A DNA stretch of 55,002 bases from Kribbella catacumbae DSM 19601 (GTDB taxonomy: Bacteria > Actinomycetota > Actinomycetes > Propionibacteriales > Kribbellaceae), in NCBI RefSeq assembly GCF_000372465.1, contig NZ_AQUZ01000043.1, positions 1-55,002 on the forward strand. The letters run 5' to 3'. The position numbers and the translations under genes were made by a program. Positions 48,043 through 55,002 of this stretch are shown here, piece by piece (the stretch's first letter is position 1; the number at the start of each line of letters is the position of its first letter). The notes under the pieces were generated by a model, which saw only the letters and a program-made list of their open reading frames with translations, was not told the DNA's origin and made no database searches.

Positions 48043-49878
48043 ATGGGCACGCAGTACGACGGAACGAGCAGGCGGCGGGTTCTTCAGGCGGGGGTCCTGG
48101 GTGCGGGTGTTGCCGTCGGGAGTGGAATCGCTGGGGTGCAGAGTGCTTCGGCCGCCTCGTCCTCTTCCTCACCTGATCCGGAGAACCCGCGGTTCACGCT
48201 GGCCGTCGTACCGGATACGCAGTACCTGTTCGATCTGGATCGGGGGGACTCCGCGCCGCTGACCGCGACCTTCGAGTACCTGATCGAGCAGCGCGGCGTG
48301 GACAACATCGTCTTCACCGCGCAGCTGGGCGACGTGGTCGAGAACGCGCAGGCCAGTGAGTTCGCGCAGGCCGACCAGGTTTTCGCGATCATGGACCGGG
48401 CACGGATGCCGTACAGCGTGCTCGCGGGCAACCACGACATCGACTCCAGCAAGGACGACCAGCGCGGCGATTCGCCGTACCTGAAGGTCTTCGGACCGCA
48501 GCGGTTCCGGCGGATGAGCACGTACGGCGGGTCGACGCCGGACGGGTACAACTCGTACCACGTGTTCCGTGCGGGCGGGCGGCAGTGGTTGCTGCTGGCA
48601 ATGGATTGGCGGCCGTCGGACGCGAGCTTCGCGTGGGCGCGCAAGGTGATCGCGGAGCACCCGCGGCTGCCGGTGATCCTGACCATCCACGAGCTCGTGT
48701 GCGCCGACGACGGGCAAGGCGTCGCGGAGTTCTCCGACCATGGCAAGCGGGTCTGGGAACAGCTTGTCGACGGCAACGATCAGATCTTCCTGACGCTCAA
48801 CGGCCACTTCTGGCCATCCGGCCGGACGATCCGGAAGAACGCCGCCGGGCATGACGTCCACCTGCACATCACCAACTACCAGGACCGGTACTACGGCGGC
48901 GGCGCGATGATCCGCCTGTACCACTTCGACCTGGCCCGCAACGCGATCGACGTCGAGACGATCAACCCGTGGATTCTGGCGCAGAAGCCTTCACGGCGTT
49001 CGCTGTTGGCTGAGGGTGAGGTCGAACTCACGGACGAGGTCAACCGCTTCAGCGTGCCGCTTGACTTCACCGAACGCTTTGCCGGCTTCGCGCCGGAGCC
49101 GGTGCGGCCTGCCCGCCCGGCTCATGAGTTGGTGATCCCAGGGACGGTCGCGTACTGGCGTCTGGATGGCCCGGTGGGTTCCCGCGTGGTGGATCACTCG
49201 GGTCGGGGTAACGACCTGACGCCGGTATTGCTGCCGGGGTCGCCGGCCGACAGCCTTCGGGTGTCGGGCGAGTATCACGCGGATCAGCCGGGGCATGGGA
49301 GCTGGGTGTTTGCCGGCGGCAAGAATCCGGCTCGCGGTGGGTATTTGCGGACGGCTGACAATGCGCCGTTGAATCGGATGACCTTTCGCGGTGGGTACAC
49401 CATCGAGGCCTTCGTGAAGCTTGCTGATGACGGGCGGGATCACTCGTGGGAGGGCCTGCTCAGCCGGATGGGCACTGGCGCTGATGCTGGGAAGACGGGG
49501 AGCGATCCGTCTGAGCCGGTGGTCAACCTCGGCTTCTCCGGCGGCCGCCAGGTCCAGTGGGCCGTCTACCCCCTCGACAAGAACGAAACCTTCACCAACT
49601 GGGGTCACGAGGAGGTGGCTGGGCGCTGGTTCCACCTTGCGGTGGTCAACGACGGGCGTCGGACCACTTTGTATGTCGACTCTTCAGAGCTGCTGCGGAA
49701 TCCGTCGACTCGCTCCAACGGGCTCGCCACCACCGGGGCGGCTTGGCTGCTTGGTGCAAACCACTACGCCAGCAAGATCGAGCAGTCCTTCGCGGGCAAC
49801 ATCGGGGAGATGCGGATCGTCGACCGGGCGCTGACGTTGAAGGAGTTCCTCAGTTTCGTCCCGACCGACAGGACGTAG
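48043..49878 (+). CDS. Tat-exported metallophosphoesterase with LamG domain
   Basis: A 611-residue secreted protein. The twin-arginine signal is SRRRVLQAGVLGAGVAVGSG, cleaved near ASAA. The calcineurin-like phosphoesterase domain (about residues 50-320) has the metal ligands in VVPDTQYLFDLD, QLGDVVENAQ, LAGNHDID, ILTIHE and LNGHFWP. A laminin G/concanavalin-like domain fills residues 365-605 (GTVAYWRLDGPVGSRVVDHS ... GEMRIVDRALTLKEFLSF). Tat export implies folding and metal loading in the cytoplasm. The last residues PTDRT are encoded in one arm of a 24-bp inverted repeat shared with the next gene. Confidence 0.93.
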   Translation: MGTQYDGTSRRRVLQAGVLGAGVAVGSGIAGVQSASAASSSSSPDPENPRFTLAVVPDTQYLFDLDRGDSAPLTATFEYLIEQRGVDNIVFTAQLGDVVENAQASEFAQADQVFAIMDRARMPYSVLAGNHDIDSSKDDQRGDSPYLKVFGPQRFRRMSTYGGSTPDGYNSYHVFRAGGRQWLLLAMDWRPSDASFAWARKVIAEHPRLPVILTIHELVCADDGQGVAEFSDHGKRVWEQLVDGNDQIFLTLNGHFWPSGRTIRKNAAGHDVHLHITNYQDRYYGGGAMIRLYHFDLARNAIDVETINPWILAQKPSRRSLLAEGEVELTDEVNRFSVPLDFTERFAGFAPEPVRPARPAHELVIPGTVAYWRLDGPVGSRVVDHSGRGNDLTPVLLPGSPADSLRVSGEYHADQPGHGSWVFAGGKNPARGGYLRTADNAPLNRMTFRGGYTIEAFVKLADDGRDHSWEGLLSRMGTGADAGKTGSDPSEPVVNLGFSGGRQVQWAVYPLDKNETFTNWGHEEVAGRWFHLAVVNDGRRTTLYVDSSELLRNPSTRSNGLATTGAAWLLGANHYASKIEQSFAGNIGEMRIVDRALTLKEFLSFVPTDRT

Positions 49879-49958
49879 TCGTCTACGTATATCCCTCCGC
49901 CCGCCTGAGCTACCCGCCAAACCCCACGATTCGGCGACTATGTCCTGTCGGTCGGGAC
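49858..49958. terminator. Inverted repeat across the ends of two convergent genes
   Basis: The arms 49858-49881 and 49935-49958 are complementary at 23 of 24 positions (GTCCCGACCGACAGGAC at each end), with a 53-nt loop. Each arm contains the stop codon of one of the convergent genes. It could serve as a bidirectional terminator. Confidence 0.7.
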
Positions 49959-50615
49959 AACAAGCGACCGGATCAGTGCGGCTTGGGCTGGGAGGAGGGC
50001 TAGCTCTGCTGGGGTGAGGGTTGGGTTGCGGGCGCGGGTGGCCACGGCAGAGTCCAGGCCTGGGGTGGGGTCTATGGAGTTGGCGAGGTAGGTGGAGAGG
50101 GCTTCGCGGAGTAGGGGCGACAAGGTGGCGAAGGCTGGGTCGAGGGCTACCTGGGCGAAGATGATCGCCGTCATCGCGATGTCGAACTCCGCCGGGCCTT
50201 CCTCCGCGTTGCGCCAGTCGATGACGACTGGGCCGCCGGGGCTCAGGATGACGTTTTCGGGGTGGAGGTCGCCGTGCATGACGACCTGGCCGGGGGTGCC
50301 GCTGGGGGCGGGGATCGCGTGCAGGCGACGATGGAGGTCAGCGTGCATGAGGCCGAGCCCGGCGGGTGACAGGTCACCGGCGATCGCGGCGTCGGCGACG
50401 GTCGGGCCGGTGAGGCGCTCGATCACCATGTCGGGGCCGTCGATCTGACGGACCGCGGGCACCGGGTAGTCGTACTTCGCCACCCAGCGCATGTACTCCG
50501 CTTCGTCGCGCACCGGATGACCGTTGCGGTAGCGGCGGAGTACCTAGTCGTCGTCGATCGAGTAGACGTCCGCATCCCGCCCGGAAGCGAACGGCTCAGC
50601 GCCCTCCGGTATCAA
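49938..50615 (-). pseudogene. Aminoglycoside/choline-type phosphotransferase with in-frame amber codon
   Basis: The frame from a TTG at 50615 reads LIPEGAEPFASGRDADVYSI, then DDD, a TAG at 50546-50544, and VLRRYRNGHPVRDEAEYMRW. The N-terminal lobe of an APH-family kinase (GRDADVYxIDDxxVLRRY) is thus cut by one stop. The remaining 191 codons after the GTG at 50513 contain the catalytic loop VMHGDLHPENVIL and the metal Asp in VVIDWRNAEEG. They would lack the nucleotide-binding strands if translated alone. The gene begins one base after miaB and was probably co-transcribed with it. A recent nonsense mutation, stop readthrough or a sequencing error are the options. Confidence 0.8.
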
Positions 50616-50616
50616 G

Positions 50617-52098
50617 TCAGCCGACCTGGCAGCCGCCGGTTGCGGGTTCTAGGGGGGTCGGTTTGCCGATGACCGGCATGCCGAGCATCACGCCAGGTGC
50701 TCCAACTGCGACAGGCGCATCCTGGGCTCGTTCCCAGGCGTCGCCGGCGCGCGTACGGCGTACTGAGCCGAACTCGTCGGCGACCAAGTGGTGCGGCGCA
50801 GCGTAGGTGACCTCGACCGTTGCCATGTCGCCCGGCCGCGGACGCTCGACGCCCTCGGGCAGGGCGAAGTGGACCAGACGGTTGTCGCGGGCGCGACCCG
50901 AGAGGCGGTGGGTGGCGGCGTCCTTGCGGCCCTCGCCCTCGGCGACCAGTACCTCGACGGAGCGGCCGACGACCGCCTTGTTCTCGGCCCAGGCCATCTC
51001 GTCCTGCAACTCGACGAGTCGCTCGTAGCGCTCCTGGACGACGGAACGCGGCACCTGGTCTTCCATCGACTCGGCCGGCGTGCCGGGCCGCTTCGAGTAC
51101 TGGAAGGTGAAGGCGCCGGCGAAGCGTGCCTCGCGGACGACGTCGAGGGTGCCCTGGAAGTCTTCCTCGGTCTCGCCGGGAAAGCCGACGATGATGTCGG
51201 TCGTGATCGCGGCGTCCGGCATCGCGGCGCGGACGTCGGAGATGATGCGAAGGTAGCGGTCGCGGCGGTACGAGCGGCGCATCGTCTTGAGGATCTGGTC
51301 CGAGCCCGACTGCAACGGCATGTGCAGCGACGGCATCACGTTCGGCGTCTCGGCCATCGCCTCGATCACGTCCGCGGTGAAGTCGCGCGGGTGCGGCGAG
51401 GTGAACCGGACCCGCTCCAGGCCCTCGATCGCGCCGCACGCGCGGAGCAGCTTGGAGAACGCGTACCGGTCGCCGAACTCCACGCCGTACGAGTTCACGT
51501 TCTGGCCGAGCAGCGTCACCTCGAGCACGCCCTCGGCGACGAGCGCCTCGACCTCGGCGAGTACGTCGCCCGGGCGGCGGTCCTTCTCGCGACCGCGCAG
51601 CGCCGGGACGATGCAGAACGTGCAGGTGTTGTTGCAGCCGACGCTGACCGACACCCAGGCGGAGTACGGCGACTCGCGGCGGGTCGGCAGCGTGGACGGG
51701 AAGACGTCGAGCGACTCGAGGATCTCGACCTGCGACTCCTCGGCGATCCGGGCCCGCTCCAGCAGCACCGGCAGCGCGCCGATGTTGTGGGTGCCGAAGA
51801 CGACGTCCACCCAGGGCGCCTTCTTGGTGATGGTGGCCTTGTCCTTCTGCGCCAGGCAGCCGCCGACGGCGATCTGCATCCCCGGGTTCTTGGCCTTCAC
51901 CGGCGCCAGGTGGCCGAGGTTGCCGTAGAGCTTGTTGTCGGCGTTCTCGCGCACCGCGCAGGTGTTGAAGACGACCACATCGGCCTGGTCGCCCTCGGGC
52001 GCACGGACATAACCCGCGTCCTCCAGCAGCCCGCGCAGGCGCTCGGAGTCGTGGACGTTCATCTGGCACCCGTGGGTGCGGACCTCGTATGTACGCAT
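50617..52098 (-). CDS. miaB: tRNA-2-methylthio-N6-dimethylallyladenosine synthase
   Basis: A 493-residue radical-SAM methylthiotransferase that acts on the product of MiaA at A37. The N-terminal domain has the auxiliary cluster ligands Cys11 (THGCQMN), Cys47 (FNTCAVR) and Cys81 (VGGCLAQ). The radical-SAM cysteines are 155, 159 and 162 in SVGCNNTCTFCIVP. The RFTSPHPRDF and MPLQSGSDQIL motifs and a C-terminal TRAM domain (LVAEGEGRKDAATHRLSGRA) follow. The start is MRTYEV at 52098. The damaged phosphotransferase gene follows directly on the same strand. Confidence 0.97.
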   Translation of the reverse strand: MRTYEVRTHGCQMNVHDSERLRGLLEDAGYVRAPEGDQADVVVFNTCAVRENADNKLYGNLGHLAPVKAKNPGMQIAVGGCLAQKDKATITKKAPWVDVVFGTHNIGALPVLLERARIAEESQVEILESLDVFPSTLPTRRESPYSAWVSVSVGCNNTCTFCIVPALRGREKDRRPGDVLAEVEALVAEGVLEVTLLGQNVNSYGVEFGDRYAFSKLLRACGAIEGLERVRFTSPHPRDFTADVIEAMAETPNVMPSLHMPLQSGSDQILKTMRRSYRRDRYLRIISDVRAAMPDAAITTDIIVGFPGETEEDFQGTLDVVREARFAGAFTFQYSKRPGTPAESMEDQVPRSVVQERYERLVELQDEMAWAENKAVVGRSVEVLVAEGEGRKDAATHRLSGRARDNRLVHFALPEGVERPRPGDMATVEVTYAAPHHLVADEFGSVRRTRAGDAWERAQDAPVAVGAPGVMLGMPVIGKPTPLEPATGGCQVG

Positions 52099-52199
52099 AA
52101 CAGCCACTAAGAGTACGTCGCTTGGTAGACATATCCCTACCTGGGACAGGGCGGCTGCAACCCCTGACCGCGGGCCCGGCGCAGACAATGGTAGGACCC

Positions 52200-53744
52200 A
52201 TGAACAGTTCCCGTCGTCAGTTCCTCGCCCGTACCGCCGCCGGCGCCGCTGTGGTTGCCGGCGGCACCATCGCCGCCTCACCCGCCTCCGCCCTGGTCCG
52301 GCCGCCCGCCGCCGGCACCACCGGGTTCACCGCGCTCACCGACGTCACGGTCATCGACGTCGCGACCAGCCGGCGCGATCGACACCAGACCGTACTGATC
52401 AGCCGCGACCGGATCATCGGAGTCGGCCGCCACCTGCCGATCCCCCGCGGTGCCATCGTGCTCAATCTGCCCGGCAAGTTCGTCATCCCCGGCCTGGCCG
52501 ACATGCATCTGCACACAATCGGCGACGAGCACGTGACGCCGCCGCTCTGCCTGGCCAACGGGCTGACCACAGTTCGCGAAATGGCCGCGGCCGACCCGGT
52601 GGTCTACGACTGGCGCGACCGGATCGACGCCGGCACGCTGCTCGGCCCGCGGATGATCGTCGGCAGCCAGATCATCGACGGTGACCCGACCCTGTGGGAT
52701 CCGAACCTCCTCCAGGTGCTGGTCGTCAACGACGAGGCCAGCGCGCGGGCCGCAGTACGGCAGGTGAAGAAGGAGGGTGCCGATTTCGTCAAGGTGTACT
52801 CGCGGCTGAGCCCCACGGCGTACCGGGCGATCCTGGACGAGGCGCGGCGGCAAGGGCTGACCGTGCACGGCCATGGGCCGGACCAGGTATCGGTCAAGCA
52901 GGTCAGCAACGCCGGGCAGCGCAGTATCGAGCACATCCACGCGCTGGCGCTGGCGGTATCGAGCCGCGAGAGCGAAGTACGCCGGATGCTGCAGGCCATC
53001 TCGGTCCGGACTGGTGACTACAACGGGTGGTTCCGGCAGCTGCACCCGATCGAGTGGATCGCGGCGAACAGCTTCAGCCGGTCTCGCGCGGCCGCCGTCT
53101 TCGGCACGCTGCGGCGCAACCGGACCCGCGTGACCCCGACGCTGACCATGCACAACGTGCTCGACATGCCCGACTACACAGCGCCGGACCCGGCGACGCA
53201 GAAGTATCTCAGCGCCGACACGATCGGCGGCTACGAGTACGGGATCGAGAACCTCTACAAGGCCAACCGGAACGCCGAGGAAATCTCCCGCCAGCGGCAG
53301 ATGTGGGAGTACCGGCAGCGCTTCGTCCGCGAACTCTTCGCCCACGGCGTCCCCGTCCTCGCCGGAACCGACACCGGTACGCCGTACATGGTCCCCGGAT
53401 TCGCCCTGCACGACGAGCTCGAACTACTCGTCAAGGCCGGCGCCACCACCCAGCAGGCCCTGTACTCCGCCACGGTCGAGCCGGCCCGGTTCCTCGGGAT
53501 GAGCGCCGACCTCGGCTCGGTGGAGTCGCGCAAGATCGCCGACTTCGTAGTACTGGACGGCGACCCGCTGCAGGACATCCGGAACACCCGGCGAATCCAC
53601 ACCGTAGTCACCCGCGGACGGATCATCTCCCCCGCCGCGAGGGCCCGCATGCTCGCCGACGTGGAGGCAGCCGTCAAGGCTCCCCCGGCGGCGGCCGCTC
53701 TGGCTGCAGGTGGTTGTTGCGGAACAGGCCGTTCCGGACACTAA
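52200..53744 (+). CDS. Tat-exported metal-dependent amidohydrolase
   Basis: A 514-residue amidohydrolase of the imidazolonepropionase/prolidase-like group. The twin-arginine signal is SSRRQFLARTAAGAAVVAGG, cleaved near ASA. Metal ligands are in the HxH motif (GLADMHLHTIGDE), the Lys in DFVKVYSRL, the His residues of LTVHGHGP and RSIEHIHAL, and the Asp in VLAGTDTGTPY. The C-terminal strand region is KIADFVVLDGDPLQDIRNT. A Cys-Cys near the end (AAGGCCGTG) is unusual. The start at 52200 has GTAGGA upstream. It is divergent from miaB. A peptidase or lactonase function is possible. Confidence 0.92.
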   Translation: MNSSRRQFLARTAAGAAVVAGGTIAASPASALVRPPAAGTTGFTALTDVTVIDVATSRRDRHQTVLISRDRIIGVGRHLPIPRGAIVLNLPGKFVIPGLADMHLHTIGDEHVTPPLCLANGLTTVREMAAADPVVYDWRDRIDAGTLLGPRMIVGSQIIDGDPTLWDPNLLQVLVVNDEASARAAVRQVKKEGADFVKVYSRLSPTAYRAILDEARRQGLTVHGHGPDQVSVKQVSNAGQRSIEHIHALALAVSSRESEVRRMLQAISVRTGDYNGWFRQLHPIEWIAANSFSRSRAAAVFGTLRRNRTRVTPTLTMHNVLDMPDYTAPDPATQKYLSADTIGGYEYGIENLYKANRNAEEISRQRQMWEYRQRFVRELFAHGVPVLAGTDTGTPYMVPGFALHDELELLVKAGATTQQALYSATVEPARFLGMSADLGSVESRKIADFVVLDGDPLQDIRNTRRIHTVVTRGRIISPAARARMLADVEAAVKAPPAAAALAAGGCCGTGRSGH

Positions 53745-53757
53745 CGTCCAGCTTCGA

Positions 53758-53787
53758 GCAGGCTGTGACCGCACGGTCACGGCCTGC
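53758..53787 (+). terminator. Terminator after the amidohydrolase gene
   Basis: GCAGGCTGTGACCG (53758-53771) and CGGTCACGGCCTGC (53774-53787) pair at 13 of 14 positions plus one G.T, with a 2-nt gap. Confidence 0.78.
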
Positions 53788-53865
53788 GCCGCGAGATAGC
53801 AGATCGTTACCACCGTGGAACCGGGGATCCGTGCAGTCACCCCCAGCCTCCGCTAGGTTCTCGCC

Positions 53866-54636
53866 ATGAGCGATTCCTCCGCCGTCGATACCGTGACGAC
53901 CACAGGTCTTGTCGCCCTGACAGGTGTGAACAAGCATTTCGGTGACCTGCATGTCCTGAAGGACATCAACCTGTCCATCAACCGCGGCGAGGTCGTGGTG
54001 GTGATCGGTCCGTCCGGTGGCGGCAAGTCCACGCTGTGCCGCGCGATCAACCGGCTGGAGCCGATCGACTCCGGCACCATCACGCTGGACGGTCAGCCGC
54101 TGCCGAACGAGGGCAAGGCGCTGGCCCACCTGCGCGCCGACGTCGGCATGGTGTTCCAGTCGTTCAACCTGTTCGCGCACAAGACGATCCTGCAGAACGT
54201 CACCCTCGGCCCGCTGAAGGTCCGCAAGACCGACGCCAAGACGGCCGAGAAGCGCGCGATGGAACTGCTCGAGCGGGTCGGCGTCGCCAACCAGGCGTCG
54301 AAGTACCCCGCCCAGTTGTCCGGCGGCCAGCAGCAGCGGGTCGCGATCGCGCGGGCGCTGGCGATGGATCCCAAGGTCCTCCTGTTCGACGAGCCGACCT
54401 CGGCGCTCGACCCGGAGATGATCCAGGAGGTCCTCGAGGTGATGATCGACCTGGCCAGGCAGAACATGACGATGGTCGTGGTCACGCACGAGATGGGCTT
54501 CGCCCGCAGTGCCGCCAACCGGGTCGTGTTCATGGCCGACGGCGAGATCGTCGAAGAGGCGACCCCCGAAACCTTCTTCACCAACCCGACCTCACGCCGT
54601 GCGCAGGACTTCCTCGGGAAGATCCTCAAGCACTGA
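53866..54636 (+). CDS. gluA: Glutamate/polar amino acid ABC transporter, ATP-binding protein
   Basis: A 256-residue ATPase of the polar amino acid uptake family. Walker A is GPSGGGKST near residue 48, followed by the Q-loop in VGMVFQSFNLFAHKTILQNV, signature QLSGGQQQRVAIARA, Walker B in VLLFDEPTSALDPE and the H-loop in VVVTHEMGFARSAANRV. It is followed after 64 bp by a lipoprotein substrate-binding gene, the order found in the gluABCD operon of actinobacteria. The exact substrate rests on that order and on overall similarity. Confidence 0.93.
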   Translation: MSDSSAVDTVTTTGLVALTGVNKHFGDLHVLKDINLSINRGEVVVVIGPSGGGKSTLCRAINRLEPIDSGTITLDGQPLPNEGKALAHLRADVGMVFQSFNLFAHKTILQNVTLGPLKVRKTDAKTAEKRAMELLERVGVANQASKYPAQLSGGQQQRVAIARALAMDPKVLLFDEPTSALDPEMIQEVLEVMIDLARQNMTMVVVTHEMGFARSAANRVVFMADGEIVEEATPETFFTNPTSRRAQDFLGKILKH

Positions 54637-54700
54637 GAGACGCCCGGCGGGCCCCTGGGCCTGCCGCAACAGCAGTAAAAACACACGAAGGGGATCCCCA

Positions 54701-55002
54701 ATGAGAATGCGCAACCTCGTCGCCACTGTCGGCGTCGCGGCGCTGGCGCTGACCGTCGGTGCCTGTGGCAAGGAAGACACGCCGACCGGCAGCGGCAGCC
54801 CGGGCAGCACGACCGGTGGCTGTGGTGAGCTGCACAAGTTCACCCCCGCCGCAGCCGGTGACGTAGCCGGCAGCGCGACCTTCACCAAGATCAAGGCCCG
54901 CGGTAACGCGGTCGTCGGGGTCAAGGCGGACCAGCCGAACCTGGGCTACAAGGACGCCAACGGCAAGCGCTGCGGCTTCGACATCGAGATCGCCCGGATG
55001 GT
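54701..55002 (+). CDS. gluB: Glutamate-type substrate-binding lipoprotein, 5' part
   Basis: The start ATG at 54701 follows GAAGGGGATCCCCA. The first 100 residues are visible before the window ends. A lipoprotein signal ends in ALTVGACGKED, with the lipid-carrying Cys at about residue 22. A Gly/Ser/Thr linker and the beginning of the family 3 binding fold follow (NAVVGVKADQPNLGYKDANG, then CGFDIEIARM). This is the extracellular receptor for the ATPase encoded just upstream, and the permease genes should follow outside the window. Confidence 0.9.
   Translation, partial: MRMRNLVATVGVAALALTVGACGKEDTPTGSGSPGSTTGGCGELHKFTPAAAGDVAGSATFTKIKARGNAVVGVKADQPNLGYKDANGKRCGFDIEIARM

Overview
The window is about 55 kb of GC-rich chromosome from an actinobacterium. 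The 16S rRNA start, the codon use, the gene order miaB - miaA - dapF - hflX and lexA - LysM - nrdR - nrdJ, and the many secreted enzymes suggest Kribbella or a close relative in the Propionibacteriales. That placement is inference, because only about 173 nt of 16S are present. There are no CRISPR arrays, tRNAs, transposase genes or prophage genes.

Layout. Positions 1-970 hold the 5' end of a 16S gene (minus strand) with its leader and two candidate promoters. Positions 970-6,900 hold small genes: a beta-lactamase-fold hydrolase, a small membrane protein, a KTSC protein, an HTH regulator, a short caspase/CHAT-like protein, an aldo/keto reductase and a secreted protein whose signal peptide looks damaged. 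Positions 6,926-10,600 carry the nrdR-nrdJ operon with tandem NrdR boxes. Positions 10,770-15,100 hold a secreted glycerophosphodiester phosphodiesterase, a nucleoside hydrolase and a Gfo/Idh/MocA oxidoreductase behind a LacI-type operator. A repeat-rich non-coding kilobase follows. Next come the LysM gene and lexA around several SOS boxes, a glutathione peroxidase, a secreted beta-propeller protein, an ATP-dependent DNA ligase and a DinG-type helicase.

Positions 24,221-28,272 hold the most interesting coding block. It is a compact plus-strand operon made of a 29-codon leader ORF, a MauE-like membrane protein, a TlpA/MauD-like thioredoxin, an ABC exporter without a C39 peptidase domain, a 72-residue peptide with eight cysteines, and an S26 signal peptidase behind a strong hairpin. 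I read it as a dedicated system for making, oxidising, exporting and trimming a disulfide-rich peptide. After it come a fused SecDF, a subtilisin-like protease, a two-component system and an M6 metalloprotease.

Positions 37,800-46,400 (mainly minus strand) hold hflX, dapF, two paralogous SigE-type sigma / membrane-anchored partner pairs, a gamma-glutamyltransferase and miaA. Two copies of a ~170-nt palindromic element sit in this stretch. Their arms differ in sequence, but almost every difference is compensated on the other arm, and the remaining wobbles are all G.U on the plus strand. A second family of ~59-bp palindromes (five copies) is scattered in intergenic DNA at 15.5, 37.7 and 47.2-47.5 kb. 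The right end has a NUDIX hydrolase, a Tat-exported metallophosphoesterase, a phosphotransferase gene with an in-frame amber codon, miaB, a Tat-exported amidohydrolase and the start of a glutamate-type ABC uptake operon.
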